Positions 50,458 through 59,046 of a stretch of 64,000 nucleotides of DNA are shown here, piece after piece. The position numbers and the translations under genes are program-made. Position 1 is the first letter of the stretch, and each line of letters opens with the position of its first letter. This DNA comes from Candidatus Atribacteria bacterium (lineage in GTDB: Bacteria > Atribacterota > JS1 > SB-45 > 34-128), in NCBI GenBank assembly GCA_003451675.1, contig DMCY01000019.1, forward strand, positions 9,866-73,865, read 5' to 3'. The notes under the pieces were generated by a model. That model was not told the DNA's origin. It saw only the letters and a program-made list of their open reading frames with translations, and did no database searches.

Positions 50458-51214
50458 TTTTCTTTCCCCTTTCATTTATTGATATTATTTTTTTACATTT
50501 AGTTGTCTATAAATACTCTCCATTCTTCCAGCCCAAACAAATAGTTTTTAAATTTTATCTATTATAACTTGTTTATTTTTTCATTTCAAGGGAATTAGTT
50601 AATTAACCGATTGACCAATTCACCAATTGACCAATTAAGATAAAATAACAAAGTGCAAGATGAGATAATTATCCAATTAGCCGATATCCCAATTCTCCAA
50701 TTAATTAATCGTTAGTGAATATAACCTAGCGTGGAGCGTACAGCATTTAGCGTATAGGTGCGGGTAATAAGTGTAAGGAAAATACAAAATACAAGATTAG
50801 AATTGCAAGTGGAAAATTCACAGTTGTCAATTATCATTATACAGCTGAAAATTCAAAACTAAAATCGTAAAACCATATACCAATTCACTAATTGAATTCA
50901 ATTTTATATTAATTATTATTGCTACCTACATTCTATCTAGTACTTATATTTTGTCTATTTCCTTTTTCTTTTCTATTCTATCTCTCGTAGGGGTCGGATT
51001 CAACCGACCCGGGTTTACGGCCTTGATAAATCAAGACCCTACAATTAGATAGACAGGCGGGCCTGTTCCCCGTTTTCACGGGGACAGGCTTCGTGAAGAC
51101 GGGGAACGCCTGTCCTACGGGGTGTACGATGCATCGGCCCCTTACAAATTACTTATTACTATTCACCAATTAATCGGTAAATCGGGGAATTGGTCAATTG
51201 GTCAATTAATATAG
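50458..51214. repeat. Long divergent gap with CCAATTNN octamers and nested palindromes
   Basis: No gene between the divergent fba and hflK. Octamers of the CCAATT/CCGATT type at about 50598-50640 and 50672-50700, and again reversed at 51168-51207; GTAGGGGTCGGATTCAACCG palindrome at 50988-51012; a compound palindrome at about 51050-51120 in which GACAGGCG...CGCCTGTC encloses CCCCGTTTTCACGGGG and CTTCGTGAAG; CGATGCATCG near 51126. The fba promoter was not identified. Confidence 0.78.
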
Positions 51215-51243
51215 TTGAGAATAATCTGAATTAATGGTATAGT
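51215..51243 (+). promoter_or_regulatory. Probable sigma-70/A promoter of hflKC
   Basis: TTGAGA (51215-51220), 17-base spacer, TATAGT (51238-51243), ending 35 bases before the hflK ATG and about 20 bases before its AAAGGAGG site. Immediately downstream of the last AATTGGTC octamers. Confidence 0.75.
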
Positions 51244-51278
51244 TTTAACACAAATATTAATCAAAGGAGGAAATTATC

Positions 51279-52298
51279 ATGCCAGAATATTATGATGAAG
51301 GTAAAGAGAAAATCATTAATTTTGCTGAAAAAATACCACAATTAAAATTTAGCAAAGGATTATTCGGTATTATTTTAATATTAGTGATTGTCCTCTATCT
51401 GGCCAGTGGAATTTTTATAGTTGCCCCTGATGAACAAGGAGTAGTTAGAAGATTTGGTAAATTTGTTCGTATAGAAAGTCCGGGGCTTAATTATCATCTA
51501 CCTTACCCCATAGAAACAGTGGTTACTCCTGCAGTTACTCAGGTAAAAAGAGTGGAAATAGGATTCCGTACTATTAGCTTTGGTCCACCAGCGCGATACC
51601 GGAAAGTTCCGGCAGAGGCACTGATGTTAACTGGAGATGAAAATATTGTTAGTGCAGAAGCAATTGTGCAATACAAAATAAAAGATCCGGTTAGCTATCT
51701 TTTTAATATTATTTTACCTGAACAGACAGTCAGAAGCGCTGCTGAGGCTGCTTTGAGACAAGTAATTGGTGAGAGGAAAATAGATGAAGCCCTCACAGTA
51801 GGAAAATATGAAATTCAAGAGGAAACAAAAAGAACACTTCAAGTTCTTTTGGATTCGTACAAATCGGGAATTCTTATAGTTGCAGTTCAGTTGCAGGATG
51901 TCAACCCTCCCAAGGAAGTACAAGATGCCTTTAAAGACGTAGCAAGTGCCAAAGAAGATAAGAGCAGATATATAAATCAAGCACAAGGATATAGAAATGA
52001 TTTAATTCCTAAAGCCCGGGGAGAAGCGGTAAAAATGACCAAAGAAGCTGAAGGCTATAAGATTGAGAGAATAAAAAAAGCGGAGGGTGATATTGCAAAA
52101 TTCAATAGTATTTTAACCGAATATAAAAAAGGTGAATATATAACTCAAGCTCGCCTTTATCTGGAAACTATGGAAGAAATTTTACCGAATATGAATAAAA
52201 TAATAGTTGATTTAGAGGAAAATCAATCCTTAATAAATCTTTTACCATTAGGTGACACAAAAATTCTCGCAGCTCCCTCTAAGGAGGTGACTAAGTAA
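51279..52298 (+). CDS. hflK: HflK, band-7/SPFH membrane protein
   Basis: 339 residues. Short cytoplasmic N-terminus, one membrane segment at 28-48, then VAPDEQGVVRRFGKFVRIESPGL typical of the SPFH/band-7 start, and a long Lys/Glu/Ala-rich helical region at about 225-310. With HflC it forms a large ring around FtsH and tunes proteolysis. AAAGGAGG lies 8 bases before the ATG. One of very few plus-strand genes. Confidence 0.92.
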   Translation: MPEYYDEGKEKIINFAEKIPQLKFSKGLFGIILILVIVLYLASGIFIVAPDEQGVVRRFGKFVRIESPGLNYHLPYPIETVVTPAVTQVKRVEIGFRTISFGPPARYRKVPAEALMLTGDENIVSAEAIVQYKIKDPVSYLFNIILPEQTVRSAAEAALRQVIGERKIDEALTVGKYEIQEETKRTLQVLLDSYKSGILIVAVQLQDVNPPKEVQDAFKDVASAKEDKSRYINQAQGYRNDLIPKARGEAVKMTKEAEGYKIERIKKAEGDIAKFNSILTEYKKGEYITQARLYLETMEEILPNMNKIIVDLEENQSLINLLPLGDTKILAAPSKEVTK

Positions 52299-53149
52299 TG
52301 AAAAAAGGAACACTACTAATAATACTTATTGTAGCAATCTTAATCTTAGCTAATTTAAGTTTGTTTATCATTGATGAAACTAAACAAGCAATTGTTTTAC
52401 AATTTGGTAAACCGATAAGAGCAATTAAAGAGCCTGGCTTAAACTGGAAACTTCCCTTCATTCAAAATGTAATATTTTTTGAAGACCGACTGTTAGTTTA
52501 CGATGCTGCCCCGACTGAAATCATTACTAAAGACAAAAAAACTCTAATTGTGGACAATTACGCTCGTTGGAAAATTACCGATCCTTTAAAATTCTTACAA
52601 ACTGTTAGAGATTTAAATGGTGCCCAGGCAAGATTGGATGATATTGTATATTCCGAATTAAGAGTTGACTTAGGATTATTTAATATGAGTGAAATAGTTT
52701 CGGAAAAAAGAGAAAGTATTATGGAAAGAGTCACCAAAATCAGTAATGAAAAGGCTAACACATATGGCATAGAAATCGTGGATGTAAGGATTAAACGGGT
52801 AGATTTGCCTCCGGAAAATGAAAAATATATCTTTGACAGAATGAAAGCGGAACGAGAACGAATCGCCAAGCAATACAGAGCTGAAGGCCAGGAAGAATCA
52901 GCTAAAATTATTGCAGAAACCGAGAGAGAGAAAACAGTTATTTTGGCTGAAGCTTATAAAACCGCTCAAACGCTTAAAGGTGAAGGAGATGCAGAAGCGG
53001 TAAAAATTTATGCTGAAAGTTTTAATCAAGATCCTGAATTTTATAAATTTTACAGAACTTTAGAAGCTTACAGAAAAACTTTTAAAGATAAAACTACTGT
53101 CTTGCTTTCTACTGATTCTGAATTTTTGAAATACTTGAACAAACCCTGA
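52298..53149 (+). CDS. hflC: HflC, band-7/SPFH membrane protein
   Basis: 283 residues. Membrane segment at about 4-24, then IDETKQAIVLQFGKPIRAI, SPFH domain to about 180 and a helical region with Glu/Ala/Arg repeats; ends with TVLLSTDSEFLKYL as in typical HflC. Start overlaps the hflK stop by one base (TAATG), with CTAAGGAGG inside hflK, so the pair is coupled. Confidence 0.93.
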   Translation: MKKGTLLIILIVAILILANLSLFIIDETKQAIVLQFGKPIRAIKEPGLNWKLPFIQNVIFFEDRLLVYDAAPTEIITKDKKTLIVDNYARWKITDPLKFLQTVRDLNGAQARLDDIVYSELRVDLGLFNMSEIVSEKRESIMERVTKISNEKANTYGIEIVDVRIKRVDLPPENEKYIFDRMKAERERIAKQYRAEGQEESAKIIAETEREKTVILAEAYKTAQTLKGEGDAEAVKIYAESFNQDPEFYKFYRTLEAYRKTFKDKTTVLLSTDSEFLKYLNKP

Positions 53150-53590
53150 AAGTACAGTATATAGTTATAGTATCGAGTATCTCGTGAATCGTATCTCGCT
53201 AACCGTTAGCTGGTTATTTGGTTACTTGGTTAGTCGGTTAAGAAGAAAGAAAACAGAAAACAGAATTAAAAAATAGAAATGTTATCGCGAGGGAGCGTAG
53301 GGAGCGTGGCAATCTCAGAAAACAGCGTAGAGCATACAGCGGATAGAACGCAGTAACAAGTAATATGTGATAAGTAATTTGTAGGGGCACGATGCATCGT
53401 GCCCGCTTAAAAATTACCAAAGAAATAGGGGGCGGATAAATTCGCCCCCTATTTCTTTTCTCTTCTTTGCTATAGCAATATACTCGCGACATTATCTTAT
53501 CTTCTAGCTTATTTATTCTATTTTCTTAACTAGTTAACTAGATAACCAATTAACCAGCTAACTAAACGTATACGCTATACGCTAGTTATA
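53150..53590. repeat. Convergent gap with repeats
   Basis: No gene. CGAGTATCTCGTGAATCGTA heptamers at about 53171-53200; TTAGCTGGTTATTTGGTTAC array to about 53240; GTAGGGGCACGATGCATCGT palindrome at 53382-53404; the terminator-like hairpin listed separately; AACTAGTTAACTAGATAACC array at about 53527-53565; TATACGCTATACGCTAG at about 53570-53586. Confidence 0.75.
53419..53458. terminator. Bidirectional hairpin between convergent genes
   Basis: Perfect 16-bp stem: arms 53419-53434 (AAAGAAATAGGGGGCG) and 53443-53458, 8-base loop, followed by T/C-rich DNA. It lies between hflC (+) and the fusion gene (-) and suits termination of both. Confidence 0.7.
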
Positions 53591-55240
53591 TCAATATTCT
53601 AATTCTGTATCTATTTGATTTTCTGGTTCTTCCGCATAATAAATCTTCACTATATTATCAAAAACAGATTTTATATTTTCCTCTAATGCTCTATCGGTAT
53701 ATCCTGCTGTATGAGGACTCATTACTACATTATCCAATTTATGAAAATCAAATTTACTGGGTGGTACTTCTCTTTGTTCCGAAGAAGGATATTGATACCA
53801 GGTGTCTATTGCTGCTCCCGCAAGCTGATGTTCTTTTAAAGATTTGAATAAAGCTTCCTCGTTTATTACAGTACCACGAGAAATATTAATTAAATACTTC
53901 CCCTTCATTAGCTTTAATTCTTTTTCTCCAATCAACCCACTGGTTTCCTTAGTAAGGGGAACGGCTACAACAATAAAATCTGATTCTTTAATCACTTTTT
54001 CTAAATCTTTTTTCTCCCCCAAAAATTCCAAAATATTTTTCTTTTCTAAATCCTTCTCTTCTATCTTCCTTTTTAAAGCATACACCTTCATGCCTAAGGA
54101 ATGTCCAATTTTAGCAATCTCCCATCCAATGGAACCTAAACCTATTATTCCTAAACTTTTCCCTTGAAGTTGTATAGTAGGTTCCTTAGTAGAAAACCCG
54201 TGCCATCTACCCAACCTCAAATCTCTATCATTAGTGACAATGTTTTTAGCTAAAGCTAAAATAAGGGCAAAGGCGTGTTCGGCAACTGCATTTTTATTGG
54301 CATGGATATTACAAATATATATATCAGGGTAATTTTTATACAAACTAAAATCTAATTTATCCACTCCAGCGAAAGGAATCTGAATTAATTTTAATTTTTT
54401 AGCTTTTTCAAGGACTTCTTTACCAAAATTCCCCCCTATTGATACTTCAACTTCTTCAAGATATTTTTTAATAGTTTCTCTTTCATCTGTTTCGGGAATA
54501 ATAAACTCTAAATCAAGTTTTACTTTTTTATTTAATTCATTAAAAGCCTTCTCCCATAGTTGTGGTTTTACCATCTTACTTAATACTAAAATTTTCATCT
54601 TTGGCCTATTTTTGCTTTCTCTTTTTCTTTCAACTTCTTGTAAAAAAGTTTGTACTGCCATTATATGCTTGCACTCGAGTTTTAATTTTCGAGCTCTTCT
54701 TAAAAAATCTATACATTCACACTGAGGGATATTTATATCAACCTTATAAGATTTTCCCGGTTTTGAACTACTTACCAAAAAATAATTATCTTTTCTTTCT
54801 ACTTTTAAATCTTTAGCAGCTTTTTCCCTTTTCCTTACTTCTTCTTCAACCAGGGCTCTCTTAGCTAAACCATCAGCCACAAAGTTATTATCTCTTCTAT
54901 CCCAAATAAAATATATTTTGCCAGGAATAGTCTGACAAATCTCATTAACCTTATTAAATAAAGGAATTATCCTTTTATTCTTAACTTTATATTTTTTATT
55001 TAACTGCTTAACCACTAGTTGGCTATCACAATATATATCTATTCTCTCCGGATTTATTTTTTTTACCTCTTCTAATCCTCTAATTAAGGCTTTATATTCT
55101 GCAATATTATTGGTTCCGTAGCCAATAGCTTCACTTATTTTTTTAAATAATTCTCCATCTTTGTAAATTACTATTCCGATTGCCATATTCCCCGGATTGG
55201 GATAACAAGCACCATCTACTTTCATTAATATCTTAGACAT
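53591..55240 (-). CDS. RNase H - SWIM finger - D-2-hydroxyacid dehydrogenase fusion
   Basis: 549 residues from ATG at 55240, which overlaps the preceding stop. Residues 1-130: RNase HI fold with all four acids (Asp9 in KVDGACYPNPG, Glu48 in NIAEYKAL, Asp72 in YCDSQLV, Asp123 in VADGLAKR). Residues about 165-200: SWIM zinc finger with Cys174, Cys176, Cys190 and His192. From 215 to the end: phosphoglycerate-dehydrogenase-like protein with GLGSIG at 367-372, Arg455 in NISRG and His510 in SPHTAGYT. Each part appears catalytically complete. No ribosome-binding site precedes Met215, so separate translation of the dehydrogenase is less likely. The combination is unusual and its function unknown. Confidence 0.85.
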   Translation of the reverse strand: MSKILMKVDGACYPNPGNMAIGIVIYKDGELFKKISEAIGYGTNNIAEYKALIRGLEEVKKINPERIDIYCDSQLVVKQLNKKYKVKNKRIIPLFNKVNEICQTIPGKIYFIWDRRDNNFVADGLAKRALVEEEVRKREKAAKDLKVERKDNYFLVSSSKPGKSYKVDINIPQCECIDFLRRARKLKLECKHIMAVQTFLQEVERKRESKNRPKMKILVLSKMVKPQLWEKAFNELNKKVKLDLEFIIPETDERETIKKYLEEVEVSIGGNFGKEVLEKAKKLKLIQIPFAGVDKLDFSLYKNYPDIYICNIHANKNAVAEHAFALILALAKNIVTNDRDLRLGRWHGFSTKEPTIQLQGKSLGIIGLGSIGWEIAKIGHSLGMKVYALKRKIEEKDLEKKNILEFLGEKKDLEKVIKESDFIVVAVPLTKETSGLIGEKELKLMKGKYLINISRGTVINEEALFKSLKEHQLAGAAIDTWYQYPSSEQREVPPSKFDFHKLDNVVMSPHTAGYTDRALEENIKSVFDNIVKIYYAEEPENQIDTELEY

Positions 55241-55751
55241 ATTTCCCAACTTCCTTATCAAAATCACTTTTTAATATTCTTTTAATTAAATTTATCACTT
55301 CTTCTGGCTGTTTGGCATAGATTAATTGTTTCTCTTCTTCGTATTTTTTAAACAAAGGGCCCAAATCAAAATTTAAAGAAATCACTTTTTTACCAATATT
55401 TAAAGCCAAAGCAATCTCCGAAATAGTCCCGGTTCTTCCGGGAAGCGCAACTACTACTTTACTGGTTAAAACATTGATGTAATTCCGGGCAAAACCTATA
55501 CCGGTCAATATGGGAATGTCAATATATTCAGAAGCCCATGTAGGGTCATCGCCTGGTAAAATACCTATAGTTAATCCGCCATTTTCTTTTGCCCCTCGAG
55601 CTGATGCCTCCATGATTCCGGATGCCCTTCCTCCATTTAATAAAATCCACCCTTCCTTAGCAATTAGACCGCCTAAGCGACGAGCATCTTCATAGTCACC
55701 GGTATTTACTATTTCTCCTCCGCCCATAACTCCAATTATAATTTTACGGAT
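55233..55751 (-). CDS. TIGR00725-type Rossmann (SLOG/LOG-like) protein, unusual start
   Basis: Conserved elements: GGGEIVN, LLNGGRASGIMEASARGAKE, GILPGDD, TGIGFARNYINVL, ALPGRTGTISEIALAL. Similar proteins bind nucleotides or cofactors; role unknown. The only ATG (55727) begins inside the first beta strand; the preceding in-frame codons give RKIIIGV, the expected strand, and a GGGGGAG site sits 5 bases before an ATC at 55749-55751. Initiation at that ATC (172 residues) is therefore possible; ATG would give 164 residues and lacks a site. Overlaps the fusion gene by 8 bases. Confidence 0.75.
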   Translation of the reverse strand: MRKIIIGVMGGGEIVNTGDYEDARRLGGLIAKEGWILLNGGRASGIMEASARGAKENGGLTIGILPGDDPTWASEYIDIPILTGIGFARNYINVLTSKVVVALPGRTGTISEIALALNIGKKVISLNFDLGPLFKKYEEEKQLIYAKQPEEVINLIKRILKSDFDKEVGKYV

Positions 55752-55810
55752 ATTAACTCCCCCTTTTTTGTATTAAATTAATTAACTATAGTTATAATTA
55801 ACTAAATCTT

Positions 55811-56122
55811 TTATTTTTCATAGGTATGATCGTGAGGACCTAAGTCAACAAATTTAATAGTATCATCTGAATATGTATGACATTCACTACACAAGACTAT
55901 TTTATCATCACCTTTTTTTCGACATATTTTGCAATATAGATAAATAATAAGAAAATTCTTTCTAACTGGGCAACTATAGTAACCTCTAAAATTACCTTTA
56001 AGTGGTTCACCTAAGGCAATTGGATCTTCTGCAATCATATCTACTTTCAGCTTAATAGATTTTTTTAATGATCGGTACTTTTTTAAAGATTTTACAAAAA
56101 CATCACTAAATAGGAGTTCCAT
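55811..56122 (-). CDS. RelE/ParE-superfamily toxin with zinc-ribbon-like insert
   Basis: 103 residues. RelE fold features: basic helices at 11-28, PLKGNFRGYYSCPVRKNFLIIY at about 40-61 (read in two parts), and the C-terminal LGPHDHTYEK. A loop with Cys64, Cys67, Cys78 and Cys81 (CKIC...CSEC) between strands could hold zinc. RelE-type toxins cleave mRNA on the ribosome or inhibit gyrase (ParE); which applies is not clear. Its ATG overlaps the antitoxin stop by one base. Confidence 0.83.
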   Translation of the reverse strand: MELLFSDVFVKSLKKYRSLKKSIKLKVDMIAEDPIALGEPLKGNFRGYYSCPVRKNFLIIYLYCKICRKKGDDKIVLCSECHTYSDDTIKFVDLGPHDHTYEK

Positions 56123-56373
56123 TAGAAAATCTCTTCATACTTATGCCATTTAATTTTTCCAGATCTTATTTTTGAAATAGTTTCCAACAAACTATCCCTA
56201 AAATCTGGATCAGCGAGTATTATTTCAGTCGGATCACCATCTTTAGAGCGTTTTAAATTTAAAATAAATTGAGTTATAATTTCAGATACTGTTGTTCTTT
56301 CGCTTTTGGCATAAATCTTAGCGTATTCTATCAAATCCTTATCCAGGGTAATATTTATTTTACTTTTTCTCAT
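56122..56373 (-). CDS. Ribbon-helix-helix-type antitoxin
   Basis: 83 residues from ATG at 56373; an upstream ATG at 56400 would precede or coincide with the predicted transcription start. N-terminal KINITLDKDLIEYAKIYA followed by TVSEIITQFIL resembles DUF6364/CopG-like antitoxins. Neutralises the adjacent toxin and probably represses the shared promoter. AAGGAGG lies about 11 bases upstream. Confidence 0.8.
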   Translation of the reverse strand: MRKSKINITLDKDLIEYAKIYAKSERTTVSEIITQFILNLKRSKDGDPTEIILADPDFRDSLLETISKIRSGKIKWHKYEEIF

Positions 56374-56402
56374 CCCCCTAATTACCTCCTTTATATACAT
56401 AC

Positions 56403-56431
56403 AATATACGCCTTTTATACTTCCATGTCAA
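56403..56431 (-). promoter_or_regulatory. Promoter of the toxin-antitoxin pair
   Basis: Minus-strand TTGACA (56426-56431), 17-base spacer, TATATT (56403-56408). The start region contains the partly palindromic TATACATACAATATA, a plausible autoregulatory site for the antitoxin. Confidence 0.82.
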
Positions 56432-56743
56432 CACTTTCCTAATTTTTTTATTTTTTCTAATTTATAACGCTGAAACAACAAAGAAGTAGTAGAATAATAA
56501 ATATTTTTTATTGTAAAATACATTTAATCTCTTTAATAAATACGTTAGTGTAAATTTTAGTGGGATAGCTTGATAAAAAGGAAAATACAACTTTTTTGTA
56601 TCTTTTCTTCTCTTTCTTAACTCGATACTCGATACTATATACTCGATACTTTCTTTTTTAAAGGTAGCAAAAATAATCTTTTAATGGTAAAATAGTTATG
56701 TAAATATTATATATAAATTTTTATCATAAAGGATTAACAAAAT
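56432..56743. other. Divergent gap before the plus-strand gene
   Basis: AT-rich, no gene. Holds a CTCGATACTCGATACT heptamer run at about 56620-56652, and a TGGTAAAAT extended -10-like element near 56685 that could drive the plus-strand gene; no good -35 was seen. An AAAGGA site precedes the ATG at 56744. Confidence 0.5.
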
Positions 56744-57472
56744 ATGAACGAAAGAATAAGGTACGCCTTTGAACATACTGAAATTTTAAGAAGACCCAAA
56801 CAGTTAATATCTACTTTTGGTTCTTCGGTAATTCATTATTATGTACTAACTGAACCGGTGTATTCTGAATTTACCAAAGATAATTTAGAAACTGTAGTTA
56901 GAGAGGGAAAGGTGAGTTGGTATCAGCCCAAATTACTTACTCCTTCTTATATGTTTAGGATAGAGGGGTTTAGCAATGAAGCTAAAAAAGCATTTGAAAC
57001 CCTAGCTAGCCAATATCCTGATTTAGCAGGAATTCTTTATAAATTTAAAGTTAACAAAGAACTTGACGAAATGAATTTCGTTTCTGGTCCTTTGTTAACC
57101 GTAGCAGAAAATATTAATAATGAAATAGATAAAAAGGGGGATTCCCTTTGTGCTGTTATTAAAGGCGTAGCCGGTCTCTGGGATGTATCTCTTTCTAAGT
57201 TTATTTTAGATATGATGGTTAGAAGTGTTTATTCTGCCCAGATACCTGATTTTAAAAGAAGAGGGTTTGTAGGCGTAAACCAGATTGGTCAAGCTATTAT
57301 CGCTAAAGATAAATGCGGTGTTCCGGTAGCTGCCCGAGAAGAAATAGAAAAATTATTTAAATTAGTAGAAAAAGGAGAATTGGAGCCAGTTAAATTAAAA
57401 GAAGAACTGGATAATTGGGGATTATTCGAACATTATCAGGATAGATTCTTTAGTCTTTTTAAGAAAAAATAA
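56744..57472 (+). CDS. Unrecognised conserved-looking protein
   Basis: 242 residues; I do not recognise the family. No signal peptide or membrane segment. Start region RIRYAFEHTEILRRPKQLIS, a middle with ENINNEIDKKGDSL and IKGVAGLWDVSLSKFILDM, then DFKRRGFVGV. The C-terminal 45 residues are highly charged and helical. Codon and residue use match the neighbours, and the frame is clean over its full length, so it is a real gene. It is alone on the plus strand between a toxin-antitoxin pair and gatB. Confidence 0.75.
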   Translation: MNERIRYAFEHTEILRRPKQLISTFGSSVIHYYVLTEPVYSEFTKDNLETVVREGKVSWYQPKLLTPSYMFRIEGFSNEAKKAFETLASQYPDLAGILYKFKVNKELDEMNFVSGPLLTVAENINNEIDKKGDSLCAVIKGVAGLWDVSLSKFILDMMVRSVYSAQIPDFKRRGFVGVNQIGQAIIAKDKCGVPVAAREEIEKLFKLVEKGELEPVKLKEELDNWGLFEHYQDRFFSLFKKK

Positions 57473-57506
57473 TAAGATGCTAAATTTCCATTTTATAATT
57501 TTGTAG

Positions 57507-57586
57507 GGGCACAATGCCTACCTGTGCGTCTACCTGCGCCATTTGCGCGGCAGGCAGGTGTACGCACGCAGACAGGAATTGTGCCC
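57507..57586. repeat. Compound palindrome between convergent genes
   Basis: GGGCACAAT (57507-57515) pairs with ATTGTGCCC (57578-57586); inside lie nested pairs built on CCTACCTGTGCGT, GCAGGCAGGTGTACGCACGC and GGCAGGCAGG. GC-rich against the local background. Preceded by GTAG, the flank seen in the CCCCTAC-tailed family; may end both converging transcripts. Confidence 0.75.
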
Positions 57587-57594
57587 TTTCTATT

Positions 57595-59046
57595 TTATAT
57601 TTTTTTTATCCTCTGTTTTATGGCTTTAAAGACAAAATCTGGCTTTGCCCTCCCTTTGGTATAGCGCATTACTTGCCCTATTAAGAAATTTAAAGCCTTT
57701 TCTTTCCCTTCGTTAAAATCATCTACCGATTTGGGGTTTTCCTTAATCACATTATCTATTACTTCAAATAATTCATTTTCATCAGTAATCTGAGTAATTC
57801 CACTTTCTTTTACGATTTGAGAGGCGTCTTTTCCGGTCTTAAACATCTTTTCAAAGACTTCTTTAGCCATCTTACCACTAATTACTCCCTCACTCATTAA
57901 TTTCAACATCTCAACTAATTTTTCTGGAGAAACAGGAGAATACTCTATCTCTTTTTTTTCTTCATTCAAATTACGTAGTAATTCCCCCATAATCCAATTA
58001 CTTATAACTTTTTTATCAGTATATAGGGAAGCAGCTCTCTCGTAATAATCACCTAATGCTTTGCTGGAAGTTAATATCTCTGCATCATATTCGGGAATTT
58101 GATAATTTTTAACAAACCGCTCTCTTCTTGCTTCGGGCAATTCGGGAAGGTTTTTCCTGATCTTGTCAATCATTTTTAGATCTACCTTAAGAGGCAAAAG
58201 ATCCGGTTCAGGGAAATAACGATAATCATGAGCCTCTTCTTTGCTTCGCATTGAGACAGTAACATTCTTTGATTCATCCCAGTGCCTGGTTTCCTGAACT
58301 ATTTTTACTCCCTCAGCCAAGAGCTTCTTTTGGCGGTCCACCTCAAATTGCAAGGCTTTCTTGACTGCCTTAAAAGAATTCATATTCTTTATTTCTGCCT
58401 TGGTACCTAAAGCACCGGTTTTCGCATCTCTAAGTGAAACATTGGCATCGCAACGCATCGAACCTTCTTCCATATTGCCATCACATACTCCCAAATGCTG
58501 GACTATACTTCTTAACTTTACCAAGAATATTCGAGCTTCTTCGGGAGAACGAAAATCAGGCTCGGTTACAATTTCTGCCAGAGGAATTCCGCAACGGTTA
58601 TAATCTACCAGAGAATAAGATGCGGAAGCGATATCCCCTTCATGAACCAGTTTACCGGCATCTTCCTCTATATGAACCCGGGTAATTCCGATCCTGTGCT
58701 TTTCTTTACTTTCGGGGAGCGAAATCTCCATATATCCATTTATCCCTATAGGAATATCATACTGAGATATCTGATAAGCTTTAGGTAAATCGGGGTAAAA
58801 ATAATTTTTTCGGTGAAATCTGCTTATCTGATTTACTTTACAATTCAAAGCCACCGCAGTTCTTATGGCAAATTCTAATACTTTTTTATTAAGTACGGGA
58901 AGTGAACCGGGTAAACCCAAACACACCGGACAGGTATTGGTATTGGGTTCTTTTCCAATGTAATCAGTGCTGCAATAACAGAACATTTTTGCTTTAGTCA
59001 TTAATTGAATATGAATTTCTAAACCGATTACTACTTCTTCTTTCAT
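57595..59046 (-). CDS. gatB: Asp-tRNA(Asn)/Glu-tRNA(Gln) amidotransferase subunit B
   Basis: 483 residues. Opens with [11 protein letters not shown]; zinc-site cysteines at 23, 25, 39 and 42 (CYC, CPVC); [10 protein letters not shown] follows. Kinase-like domain to about 290, then helical and YqeY-like tail domains to the end. Phosphorylates and then amidates mischarged tRNA with GatA and GatC. Overlaps the gatA stop by 4 bases. Confidence 0.96.
   Translation of the reverse strand: MKEEVVIGLEIHIQLMTKAKMFCYCSTDYIGKEPNTNTCPVCLGLPGSLPVLNKKVLEFAIRTAVALNCKVNQISRFHRKNYFYPDLPKAYQISQYDIPIGINGYMEISLPESKEKHRIGITRVHIEEDAGKLVHEGDIASASYSLVDYNRCGIPLAEIVTEPDFRSPEEARIFLVKLRSIVQHLGVCDGNMEEGSMRCDANVSLRDAKTGALGTKAEIKNMNSFKAVKKALQFEVDRQKKLLAEGVKIVQETRHWDESKNVTVSMRSKEEAHDYRYFPEPDLLPLKVDLKMIDKIRKNLPELPEARRERFVKNYQIPEYDAEILTSSKALGDYYERAASLYTDKKVISNWIMGELLRNLNEEKKEIEYSPVSPEKLVEMLKLMSEGVISGKMAKEVFEKMFKTGKDASQIVKESGITQITDENELFEVIDNVIKENPKSVDDFNEGKEKALNFLIGQVMRYTKGRAKPDFVFKAIKQRIKKI

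Noticed and set aside
52558..52869. 103-residue minus-strand frame
   Set aside because: Antisense to hflC, which has a clear family match.
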